From Schaedlerella sp. (GTDB lineage: Bacteria > Bacillota > Clostridia > Lachnospirales > Lachnospiraceae), in NCBI GenBank assembly GCA_020024595.1, contig JAHHTO010000133.1, positions 1-6,510 on the forward strand: 6,510 nt of DNA, given 5' to 3'. The notes beneath the pieces were generated by a model that did not search any database, was not told the DNA's origin, and saw only the letters and a program-made list of their open reading frames with translations. Made by a program: the position numbers and the translations under genes. Shown here one piece after another: positions 1-5,234 of the stretch (its first letter is position 1; every line of letters begins with the position of its first letter).

Positions 1-306
1 GGCGGTATGTAGGCTTTCTTCTACGGAGCGTTCGTCACGAGCACCAAAGAACTGTGCGATCACAACAGCTGCACCAGAAGAAAGACCGGTGAAAAAACCA
101 ACGACTAGATTGATAATCTGAGTTGCAGATCCGCCTACGCTGGCAAGAGCTGATTTGCCGACAAACTGACCAACGATAATTGTGTCAATCGTGTTATATA
201 ATTGCTGAAAAAATGTTCCGAACACAATCGGGAAGAAAAAAATCAGAAGTTGCTTCCAGATGACCCCCTCGGTAATCTGATTGGCATAATGATTGTTCTG
301 CTTCAT
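1..306 (-). CDS. MATE family efflux transporter, N-terminal part (runs off left edge)
   Basis: This reads leftward from ATG at 306-304 and has no stop before the window edge, so only the first 102 residues are seen. The translation begins MKQNNHYANQITEGVIWKQL and continues through a hydrophobic helix (FFFPIVFGTFFQQLYNTIDT), then a VGQFVGKSALASVG turn and a second helix containing FFTGLSSGAAVVIAQFFGAR. This is the usual start of bacterial MATE (multi antimicrobial extrusion) transporters, which are membrane cation/drug antiporters; the substrate cannot be told. I chose the start at 306 because AGGAGG lies 9 nt upstream. An in-frame ATG at 348 would add 14 residues (MSKKKKPQKRRSAI) behind a weaker GGTGG, and is possible. 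It has its own promoter and a leader of about 120 nt, so it need not be co-transcribed with the second MATE gene upstream on the same strand. Confidence 0.9.
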   Translation of the reverse strand, partial: MKQNNHYANQITEGVIWKQLLIFFFPIVFGTFFQQLYNTIDTIIVGQFVGKSALASVGGSATQIINLVVGFFTGLSSGAAVVIAQFFGARDERSVEESLHTA

Positions 307-315
307 AATTGCAGA

Positions 316-321
316 CCTCCT
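316..321 (-). promoter_or_regulatory. Ribosome binding site of the partial MATE gene
   Basis: The minus strand reads AGGAGG, 9 nt before the ATG at 306. It supports that start over the in-frame ATG at 348. If the upstream ATG is used, this motif becomes the Arg-Arg codons of the extended N-terminus. Confidence 0.75.
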
Positions 322-348
322 TTTTTGCGGTTTTTTCTTTTTAGACAT

Positions 349-389
349 AGAAAAACCACCTTTAAACTGTGGAGAAAGTGAAGAGGTGG
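349..389 (-). terminator. Terminator-like hairpin in the MATE leader (possible attenuator)
   Basis: Read on the minus strand, CCACCT (389-384) pairs perfectly with AGGTGG (361-356) across a 22-nt loop, and the stem is followed directly by TTTTTCT. A second CCAC inside the loop (372-369) can pair with the same GTGG (359-356), so two mutually exclusive hairpins are possible. The element lies between the promoter at 435-463 and the start codon at 306. The layout is that of an attenuator, but the stem is short (6 bp) and function is inferred only. Confidence 0.35.
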
Positions 390-434
390 AAATCCTATAT
401 CGAAAACGATCTGTCCGATTAGTCGTATGGAATT

Positions 435-463
435 ACTATATCATTTTAGAATACGAATGTAAA
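435..463 (-). promoter_or_regulatory. Sigma-A type promoter for the partial MATE gene
   Basis: On the minus strand -35 TTTACA (463-458) and -10 TATAGT (440-435) are separated by exactly 17 bp. Transcription would start near 428, giving a leader of about 120 nt before the ATG at 306. It lies downstream of the complete MATE gene (ending at 541), which argues for independent transcription of the partial one. Confidence 0.7.
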
Positions 464-540
464 TAAATTATTTTGAACAGAAATATAACAGCAAAGGATA
501 TCGTATTGGGCTGTGTGAATTGAAGCAGAGCTCCATTATG

Positions 541-1860
541 TTAGCCTAAGAGATATTTTTTTCCTTTTTTATTGTACATGATGAAAGAAATCAAAATCGT
601 AGATATTTCCGCTAATGGCATAGTCATCCAGACGCCGTTCACACCTACGAGTGGGGGGAGGGCAAAAATAAATATGATGACAAAAATCAACGAACGAAGG
701 GTCGAAATGGTTGCGGAAGTAAGCCCGTCGCCAAGAGCAGTAAAATACCCGGATAAGAACACATTTACACCAATGAAAAGGAAGACAGGACTAAAATATG
801 TCAAGGCAGTAACTGTCAGATCAAAAACATGATCACTGTTTGTGAAAAGTCCAATAATAAAATCGCCGCCCACAAACAAAATTGCCATAATCATAATGGC
901 TGTTATGCCGATTGTGATAAAGCTGTATTTCACTGTTTCCCGAATCTTAGCGTTATTATTTGCTCCCAGGTTATAGCTGACAACAGGGGCAGTCGCAACT
1001 GCAATTCCCATGTAAAAAGCAATGAAGAAGTAATAAATGTACATGATAATTGTAACGGCAGCCACACCGTCCTCACCGAACTTCTGTATAATGATGAGGT
1101 TAAATAGCAAGGTAGTAATTCCTGTAGAAAGTTCAGTCAACATTTCGCTACTTCCATTTGTACAGGATTTCCATAGAACAAGAGCATCAAATTTCGGTTT
1201 ACAGAAGCGAATGGTACTGCGTCGGATGAAAAAAACAAGACCGATGAGTGCACTAATACTAATAGATAAAACAGTACCAGTGGCGGCTCCCAATGTGCCT
1301 AATTCAAATACAGCAACAAAAATGTAGTCAAAAATAATATTCAGGATCAGTCCGATAATCGACATTTTGAGCCCTATCTGAGGGTTCCCGTCTGTTCGGA
1401 CAAGATATTCAAAGAATAGCTTGAATGCCATTGGAATCGTGCCTGCAAAAACAACGAAAGCATAAGGCAGCACATGGGGCATCAATCGTTCACTGGCTCC
1501 GAGTAGGACTGCAATCGGTCTAAGGAACAGAATACCTACTACAGAAAATATAATGGAAAAAATCAGCAAAACAAGGGAAATCGTACTGAAAATTTCATTT
1601 GCCTTTTTTTGCTCATTTCTGCCCATATATTCTCCTATAATAGCACCTGCACCAGTTGCAAGCATCACTGTTGTACCAAAGATAATACAGGTGATTGGGA
1701 TGACAATGTTGATTCCTGCCAGGGCATCTGATCCTGCATATCTGGAAACAAAAAAGCCATCTATTGTGGTATAAAATGAAAGAAACACCATCGTTAATAT
1801 AGATGGAACCAAGTATTTTAAAAATTGCCTATACGACATAGGTCTAGAAAAAATTTTCAT
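541..1860 (-). CDS. MATE family efflux transporter, MerR-controlled
   Basis: A complete 439-residue integral membrane protein of normal length for the MATE family, with about 12 hydrophobic segments. The family exports cationic drugs, dyes or metabolites using a Na+ or H+ gradient; the substrate here is unknown. Family features are visible in both halves: LVPSILTMVFLSFYTTIDGFF near residues 17-37, the loop ATGAGAIIGEYMGRNEQKKA (68-87), VRTDGNPQIGLKM (154-166) followed by LNIIFDYIFVA, APVVSYNLGANN (291-302) in the second half, and FTALGDGLTSA (373-383). The ATG is well placed, with AGGAGG (1871-1866) 5 nt upstream. It is divergent from a MerR-family regulator, and the shared 145-bp region carries a MerR-type promoter pointing into this gene, so drug-inducible expression under that regulator is likely. 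The sequence most resembles the MepA-like branch, but that is an impression, not a search result. Confidence 0.95.
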   Translation of the reverse strand: MKIFSRPMSYRQFLKYLVPSILTMVFLSFYTTIDGFFVSRYAGSDALAGINIVIPITCIIFGTTVMLATGAGAIIGEYMGRNEQKKANEIFSTISLVLLIFSIIFSVVGILFLRPIAVLLGASERLMPHVLPYAFVVFAGTIPMAFKLFFEYLVRTDGNPQIGLKMSIIGLILNIIFDYIFVAVFELGTLGAATGTVLSISISALIGLVFFIRRSTIRFCKPKFDALVLWKSCTNGSSEMLTELSTGITTLLFNLIIIQKFGEDGVAAVTIIMYIYYFFIAFYMGIAVATAPVVSYNLGANNNAKIRETVKYSFITIGITAIMIMAILFVGGDFIIGLFTNSDHVFDLTVTALTYFSPVFLFIGVNVFLSGYFTALGDGLTSATISTLRSLIFVIIFIFALPPLVGVNGVWMTMPLAEISTILISFIMYNKKGKKYLLG

Positions 1861-1936
1861 AGTAACCTCCTGAGATAATGTAAGTATTTGATCAGTTCAA
1901 AGAAAATGGTTCTGTGTTGTGACGCATCTTGAATAC

Positions 1937-1965
1937 TTGTTTTTTCCTGATCCGAGTATTATGAT
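1937..1965 (+). promoter_or_regulatory. Probable promoter of the MerR-family regulator gene
   Basis: -35 TTGTTT (1937-1942), a 17-bp spacer and -10 TATGAT (1960-1965). The -10 overlaps the -10 of the opposite MATE promoter at 1961-1966, so polymerase could not occupy both at once. The transcript would start near 1972, inside the dyad operator. The -35 matches the consensus moderately. Confidence 0.5.
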
Positions 1966-1991
1966 AAAGTATATAGTAACTATATAGTCAA
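1961..1991 (-). promoter_or_regulatory. MerR-type promoter of the complete MATE gene
   Basis: The minus strand reads -35 TTGACT (1991-1986), then a 19-bp spacer, then -10 TATCAT (1966-1961). A spacer 2 bp longer than the sigma-A optimum, occupied by a dyad, is the hallmark of promoters activated by MerR-family proteins, which untwist the DNA to align the two elements. The transcript would begin near 1954, leaving a leader of about 94 nt before the ATG at 1860. Confidence 0.75.
1970..1986. promoter_or_regulatory. Perfect dyad operator, probable MerR-family binding site
   Basis: TATATAGT, a single central A at 1978, then ACTATATA: an 8+1+8 perfect inverted repeat. It lies almost entirely between the -35 and -10 of the MATE promoter on the minus strand. 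It also covers the expected transcription start of the regulator's own promoter on the plus strand, so one dimer could activate the pump and repress its own gene. Binding by the adjacent regulator is inferred from position. Confidence 0.7.
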
Positions 1992-2005
1992 GAGGAGAAT
2001 TAATA

Positions 2006-2824
2006 ATGAAAAATATGTTTTCAGCAGGAGAATTGGCAAAATTTCAAAATATTTCCAAGCAAACACTGTTGTATTACGATAAAATCGGATTATTTAAACC
2101 AAGTTACACAGATCCGGAAAATGGATACCGTTATTATGGAGCAGAACAGCTGGATTATCTTGATACAATCCTCATTATGAAAAAGATAGGGTTTTCTCTC
2201 AATGAAATAAAGCAACACATGAGGAATTATACTACGGAAAACAGTATTATTTCCTTTCGTCAGCAGCTATCAGTCATAAAGAGAAAAATTGAAGAACTAT
2301 CATTGATTCAAAACAGACTGGAACATCGCTGTGAGCAGGTGGAATTGGCATATGAAAAGAAGGCGTCTGCCCCGGTTGTGGAAATGACTGGGGAAAATTT
2401 CATTTTGTACAATGATGTTGAACCACCATACGACATGAGGGAAATCAGTATAGCAACAAAAAAATGCTATGCGCAGGCGCTGAGTGATAATCTTCCGATT
2501 TTCTTTCAATGTGGTGTTTCCGTACCAATTGAAAAAATCAGAGCGGGGCAATATATAGATGCAAGTATGGCATTCCTGACAACAGAAAATGTATCGTCTG
2601 TGTCAAATATCAAGTGTCTCCCAAAAGGATTGACTGTATCGATCTACCATTTTGGAAACTATTATGAGATATCGGATTCCTATGTAAAACTCATTCAATA
2701 TTGTCGAAGCAATGGATTAAAAATTATTTCAGATTCCTATGAATTTTGTATCAATGATTATATAACATCACGATTTGAGGAGGAATTTATTACAAAAATC
2801 ATGGTTTATGTTGAGAAAAAATAA
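2006..2824 (+). CDS. MerR family transcriptional regulator with GyrI-like effector-binding domain
   Basis: A 272-residue regulator of the BmrR/BltR architecture. Residues 4-73 form the winged helix-turn-helix: FSAGELAKFQNISKQTLLYYDKIGL with the DPENGYRYY wing and a second helical part LIMKKIGFSLNEIKQHM. Residues of about 80-118 are charged and helical (RQQLSVIKRKIEELSLIQNRL), the usual dimerisation coiled coil. Residues of about 127-271 match the GyrI-like small-molecule-binding fold, ending SDSYEFCINDYITSRFEEEF before a final beta strand. Family members bind hydrophobic cations and switch on an efflux gene by DNA distortion. GAGGAG (1992-1997) lies 8 nt before the ATG. The gene is divergent from a MATE transporter across an overlapping pair of promoters with a dyad operator, so it is most likely that pump's activator and its own repressor. 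No metal-binding cysteine pattern of the MerR/CueR type is seen, and the ligand is unknown. Confidence 0.93.
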   Translation: MKNMFSAGELAKFQNISKQTLLYYDKIGLFKPSYTDPENGYRYYGAEQLDYLDTILIMKKIGFSLNEIKQHMRNYTTENSIISFRQQLSVIKRKIEELSLIQNRLEHRCEQVELAYEKKASAPVVEMTGENFILYNDVEPPYDMREISIATKKCYAQALSDNLPIFFQCGVSVPIEKIRAGQYIDASMAFLTTENVSSVSNIKCLPKGLTVSIYHFGNYYEISDSYVKLIQYCRSNGLKIISDSYEFCINDYITSRFEEEFITKIMVYVEKK

Positions 2825-2841
2825 AAAGAAACATAGGAAAA

Positions 2842-2892
2842 TGTTAATGAAAATGTAACAAATGTAATAAAAACGAAAAAGATGAATATACT
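2842..2892 (+). promoter_or_regulatory. Promoter region of the cell-wall hydrolase with TGTWA direct repeats
   Basis: Three TGT(A/T)A direct repeats occur: TGTTAA (2842), TGTAAC (2854) and TGTAAT (2863). They are followed by a plausible -10 TATACT (2887-2892), with TGTAAT at 2863-2868 sitting in the -35 position 18 bp upstream. TTAACA (2906-2911) and TGTAAA (2916-2921) follow nearer the gene. The half-sites resemble those of the OmpR-type regulators WalR (TGTWAH repeats) and PhoP/PhoB (TTAACA-like). Their spacing (periods 12 and 9) does not match the WalR 11-bp period, so no regulator is assigned. Confidence 0.35.
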
Positions 2893-2923
2893 CTATAAGA
2901 ACTACTTAACATTTTTGTAAAAT

Positions 2924-2928
2924 GGAGG
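2924..2928 (+). promoter_or_regulatory. Ribosome binding site deciding the hydrolase start
   Basis: GGAGG lies 9 nt before ATG at 2938. The in-frame ATG at 2929 abuts it directly and leaves no room for initiation, so 2938 is the start to use. Confidence 0.75.
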
Positions 2929-2937
2929 ATGGAGTAT

Positions 2938-3678
2938 ATGTTAGAGAAAAAAAGAATGTGTATGGTAATAACGACAGTGGCATCAGCTTTCATGGTAGCT
3001 GCCGGCTCTCTTAGCTTGGCGGCAGACAAGTCCGATGGAACAGCAACAGGCATGGAATCAGACCAATCTATAGAGGCATTTACTGCAGGAGAGATGATCT
3101 ACGGGATTCCGGAACTTGTGTGCAATCGCGCAGGGGAAGCAATCGCACAAGCGCAGAGGCAGTATGAGGAAGAAGTTAAAAAAGCGCAAAAGGCTGCAGA
3201 AGAAGCGGAAAAGGCGCAAAAGGCTGCAGAGGAAGCGGAAAAGGCGCAAAAGGCTGAAGAGGAAGCGGAAAAAGCTGCAGAAGAAGCAGAAAAGGCTGCA
3301 GAAGAAGCAGAACAGGTAGCGGTGCAAAGTCCGATTGACGGAGTCTCTGCTTCAGAAGAAGAATTACTGGCTGCATTGATTTTTTGCGAAGCGGGAAATC
3401 AGCCGTATGAAGGCCAGGTGGCAGTAGGTGCGGTAGTTATGAACCGAGTTCGAAGTGGTGTATACCCAAATAGTATTTCTGAAGTGGTTTATCAGTCTGG
3501 TCAGTTTACGCCGGCAATGACGGGATGGCTGGATTGTGTTCTGGCAGATGGTGCTTATACCGAATCTGCCATGCAGGCAGCGATGGATGCACTTTCCGGA
3601 AGCAACCCAATCGGTGACATGCTCTATTTTGATTGTGGTGGTTTCGGTTATCAGATTGGAGATCATTTCTTTCATTAG
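2938..3678 (+). CDS. Secreted SleB-type cell-wall hydrolase with Ala/Glu/Lys repeat linker
   Basis: A 246-residue exported protein. Residues 1-28 form a signal peptide: basic MLEKKR, a hydrophobic core, and likely cleavage at SLA|AD. A short region (30-80) leads into a charged helical linker (about 73-128) built from three 10-residue units KAQKAAEEAE followed by two 7-residue units KAAEEAE. Residues of about 138-246 are a SleB-like Hydrolase_2 domain: EELLAALIFCEAGNQPYEGQ, VAVGAVVMNRVRSGVYPNSI, VVYQSGQFTPAM, ending YQIGDHFFH. E151 in FCEAGN is the expected catalytic glutamate. The family comprises lytic transglycosylases acting on peptidoglycan, named from the spore cortex enzyme SleB. Many Clostridia also carry vegetative or other paralogues with this domain, so a germination role is not shown. 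No peptidoglycan-binding repeat, LPXTG motif or transmembrane anchor is present. The start at 2938 is chosen from the GGAGG spacing. The gene stands alone and converges on ssrA. Confidence 0.9.
   Translation: MLEKKRMCMVITTVASAFMVAAGSLSLAADKSDGTATGMESDQSIEAFTAGEMIYGIPELVCNRAGEAIAQAQRQYEEEVKKAQKAAEEAEKAQKAAEEAEKAQKAEEEAEKAAEEAEKAAEEAEQVAVQSPIDGVSASEEELLAALIFCEAGNQPYEGQVAVGAVVMNRVRSGVYPNSISEVVYQSGQFTPAMTGWLDCVLADGAYTESAMQAAMDALSGSNPIGDMLYFDCGGFGYQIGDHFFH
3181..3312 (+). repeat. In-frame tandem repeat: three 30-bp units then two 21-bp units
   Basis: Units run 3181-3210, 3211-3240 and 3241-3270 (each encoding KAQKAAEEAE, the third with one A to E change), then 3271-3291 and 3292-3312 (each KAAEEAE). 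The 30-bp units are nearly identical at nucleotide level. The short units equal the long ones without the KAQ triplet, and they use GCA where the long ones use GCG. This is consistent with growth by slippage or unequal exchange, so copy number may vary between strains. Confidence 0.9.
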
Positions 3679-3713
3679 AATATAAATGAATTAACTTATC
3701 ATAGAGTTATACA

Positions 3714-3750
3714 TAGATTAGGGAACGCCTATTTGGCGTTCCCTAATCTA
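3714..3750. terminator. Perfect 16-bp stem-loop between convergent genes
   Basis: TAGATTAGGGAACGCC (3714-3729), loop TATTT, then the exact complement (3735-3750). It starts 36 nt after the hydrolase stop codon and is the likely 3' end of that transcript. However, neither strand has a U-tract directly after the stem. It may act with the neighbouring hairpin, or as a bidirectional barrier or mRNA-stabilising element rather than as a classical intrinsic terminator. Confidence 0.6.
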
Positions 3751-3795
3751 GAAAGAAGCGCAAATTCATTTCTCAAAAGAAAAATTTGACGCTTC
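3751..3795 (-). terminator. Probable ssrA terminator hairpin
   Basis: GAAGCG (3755-3760) pairs with CGCTTC (3790-3795). With one bulged A it continues as CAAATT (3761-3766) with AATTTG (3783-3788), and an inner TTTCT/AGAAA stem closes on a CAAA loop. On the minus strand it begins 10 nt after the mature tmRNA 3' end and is followed by TTTC, a short U-tract. This orientation fits termination of ssrA. Confidence 0.6.
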
Positions 3796-3804
3796 CTATT
3801 CAAG

Positions 3805-4146
3805 TGGACCTGGCGGGAATCGAACCCGCGTCCAAAAATCCATCCCATGTACTTCTACTATCATAGTCCGTTCTTTGACATTCCCTCTGCCACACGGAAA
3901 CGAACATCCTTGTGGTTTTAGTAGCTTCATAATACGCCTGGCGGCTCAAAGCTTTGCCGACATCGTTTCTCACATCGTTGATGTCAGATTCTTAAAGTGT
4001 GAGTGCTCTAAGGCTGACATGCAGCATTTAGGCTGCAGCTAATTCGAAATTATCGTTAGCGTTTAATTTTAAGTTCGCGATTTGACGCATCTTCCTACGG
4101 ATAGCTTCTCCATCTTCAGAATCCCTGTCGAAACCAGTACAAGCCC
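3805..4146 (-). ncRNA. ssrA: tmRNA (transfer-messenger RNA)
   Basis: This RNA rescues ribosomes stalled on truncated mRNAs: it is charged with alanine, enters with SmpB, and supplies a short reading frame whose product is a degradation tag. The 5' end (minus strand, 4146) reads GGGCTTG, pairing with CAGGTCC before the discriminator A at 3805 through G-U-tolerant acceptor pairing. The conserved GGTTTCGACAGGGATTCTGA lies just inside the 5' end. The T arm GCGGGTTCGATTCCCGC lies near the 3' end. CCA is not encoded: the discriminator is followed by CTT, so it must be added by the nucleotidyltransferase. The ends are inferred from acceptor pairing. Length 342 nt is normal for a one-piece tmRNA. The tag frame is annotated separately. 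It faces the hydrolase gene convergently and has its own promoter. Confidence 0.95.
4028..4078 (-). other. tmRNA tag-peptide reading frame
   Basis: From GCG (4078-4076) to TAA (4030-4028) the frame encodes ANLKLNANDNFELAAA, 16 residues after the charged alanine. The resume codon is chosen because it is preceded by AAATC, similar to the sequence before the resume codon in other tmRNAs. An in-frame GCT further on (4060-4058) would instead give the shorter ANDNFELAAA. The small nonpolar C-terminus fits a ClpXP-type degron. Confidence 0.7.
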
Positions 4147-4167
4147 ATAATTCAGTTGTCTGTTATT

Positions 4168-4196
4168 ATTCTATATAAAGTAGAACAGAAAGTCAA
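4168..4196 (-). promoter_or_regulatory. ssrA promoter
   Basis: Minus strand -35 TTGACT (4196-4191), 17-bp spacer, -10 TAGAAT (4173-4168). Transcription would start near 4161, about 15 nt before the mature 5' end at 4146, leaving a short 5' extension for RNase P to remove. Confidence 0.7.
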
Positions 4197-4308
4197 GTAA
4201 TTTCTGTAGATTAGTATTTCCTTAGAGTGGCTAGGTATGATAGAATAAAAAAGAATGAGAAAACAAATTCCATGAGGAAACATCTATATAGAAGAAAGGG
4301 GACTTATC

Positions 4309-5130
4309 ATGCCGACAACCTATACACATTATAAATTTGGAAAAGATGTAATGAGTGCACTTCCGAGGCCGTTACAGAAGACCATAGAAGCTCAGCGCGA
4401 ATTGTTTGATATTGGTCTGCACGGGCCGGACATCCTGTTTTATTATCGTTTCTTGGGAAAGAATCATGTCAATCGACAAGGACATGAACTTCATGACCTT
4501 CCTGCGGATACATTTTTTGAAAATGCAGTGAAGGTGATTGAAGAATCTGAAGACAAAGGGGCTGCAAGAGCCTATATCTATGGTGTTATCTGCCATTTCG
4601 CTCTGGATAGTGAGTGCCATAAGTATGTGGAGAAGATGATACAGGTCAGTGGAATCAGCCATCTGGAGATTGAGATGGAATTTGACAGGTTGCTGCTGAC
4701 AGAAGATTTTATCAATCCGGTGACTTATCTTGGAACGAAACATATTTATCCTACTCGAAAAAATGCTGAGGTTATTGCACCATTTTATGAGGGCATCACA
4801 CCGGAGGAGATGAAAAAGTCGTTGACATGGATGATTTGGGTACATAAAATCCTGTTGGCACCGAAGGAACCAAAACGGAAACTCTTGTTTCTGCTAATGA
4901 AGTTGACAGGAATGTATGACTCTAATAAGGGACTGGTGATGAGTTTAGAACCGAATCCGGCATGTGAGAAGTTCTGCAAGTTATTGAAGAAGCAGTATGC
5001 AGGAGCTGTGCCACTGGCAGCAGGACTGATTTTAAAATATCAGAAAGTATTGTTCCAGAAAGCAGAATTACCAACGCGTTTTCATGAAACGTTTGGTGCG
5101 GGGGAGCATTGGGAGGATCTCCTGTTATGA
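4309..5130 (+). CDS. Zinc-dependent phospholipase C family protein, no signal peptide
   Basis: A 273-residue protein resembling the zinc-dependent phospholipase C / S1-P1 nuclease fold family. The metal-ligand pattern is recognisable: H7 in YTHYKFG, H38 and D41 in GLHGPDILFYY, H53/H59/H62 in NHVNRQGHELHD, H96 and D100 in YGVICHFALDSECHKY with H104, and H118 with acidic residues in SHLEIEMEFD. Characterised members, such as the B. cereus enzyme and clostridial alpha-toxin, hydrolyse phospholipids outside the cell after signal-peptide cleavage. This protein starts directly with MPTTYTHYKF and has no signal peptide, so it is probably cytoplasmic and its true substrate is unknown. AGGGG (4297-4301) lies 7 nt before the ATG. 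A weak -10-like TATGAT (4236-4241) is the only promoter hint upstream. The next gene, an MFS transporter, follows after 104 bp on the same strand and could share its transcript. Confidence 0.85.
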   Translation: MPTTYTHYKFGKDVMSALPRPLQKTIEAQRELFDIGLHGPDILFYYRFLGKNHVNRQGHELHDLPADTFFENAVKVIEESEDKGAARAYIYGVICHFALDSECHKYVEKMIQVSGISHLEIEMEFDRLLLTEDFINPVTYLGTKHIYPTRKNAEVIAPFYEGITPEEMKKSLTWMIWVHKILLAPKEPKRKLLFLLMKLTGMYDSNKGLVMSLEPNPACEKFCKLLKKQYAGAVPLAAGLILKYQKVLFQKAELPTRFHETFGAGEHWEDLLL

Positions 5131-5166
5131 CTTCCGTTTGAGGCTAGAAAGAGAAATACGATCTGT

Positions 5167-5192
5167 GCGGAAAGAATATTTTATTCTGCCGC
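5167..5192 (+). other. Imperfect stem-loop between phospholipase-like and MFS genes
   Basis: GCGG (5167-5170) pairs with CCGC (5189-5192). After a small internal loop AGAATA (5173-5178) pairs with TATTCT (5182-5187) around a TTT loop. No U-tract follows, so it is not a convincing terminator; it may be an mRNA processing or stability element, or chance. Confidence 0.3.
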
Positions 5193-5219
5193 TGTGTTGA
5201 CACGGGGAAAGCGTGTATG

Positions 5220-5226
5220 AGGAGGG
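5220..5226 (+). promoter_or_regulatory. Ribosome binding site deciding the MFS transporter start
   Basis: AGGAGGG lies 9 nt before ATG at 5235. The in-frame ATG at 5217 lies before this motif, with only a GGGG about 9 nt upstream of it, so it is less likely to be used. Confidence 0.75.
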
Positions 5227-5234
5227 ATACAGAA

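Noticed and set aside
464..540. A terminator after the complete MATE gene on the minus strand.
   Set aside because: Only a 5-bp ACAGC/GCTGT stem with a 17-nt loop and a broken U-run is present, too weak to call.
572..1327. Plus-strand open frames inside the complete MATE gene.
   Set aside because: They oppose a gene with convincing family motifs along its whole length, and their translations show no recognisable domain.
3116..3376. Long open frames on other frames and the opposite strand across the hydrolase repeat (Lys/Arg-rich or Leu/Phe-rich).
   Set aside because: They are by-products of the GAA/GCA/AAG repeat; composition is extreme, there are no ribosome binding sites, and the hydrolase frame has clear domain homology.
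3805..3840. A tRNA gene, suggested by the T-arm-like GGTTCGATTCCCGC on the minus strand.
   Set aside because: No anticodon arm lies upstream at tRNA distance; the T arm belongs to the tmRNA, whose 5' half and tag frame are found at 4028-4146.
4201..4308. A plus-strand promoter for the phospholipase-like gene, using TATGAT at 4236-4241.
   Set aside because: The best -35 (TTAGTA, 19 bp away) is poor, so it is not listed as a feature.
4372..4979. Minus-strand open frames inside the phospholipase-like gene, including one of 157 residues.
   Set aside because: The plus-strand frame has the histidine/aspartate metal pattern and a good ribosome binding site; the opposite frames show no domain.
5197..5202. 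TTGACA as a -35 box for the MFS transporter.
   Set aside because: No -10-like hexamer lies 16-19 bp downstream; that position is occupied by the ribosome binding site and start codon.
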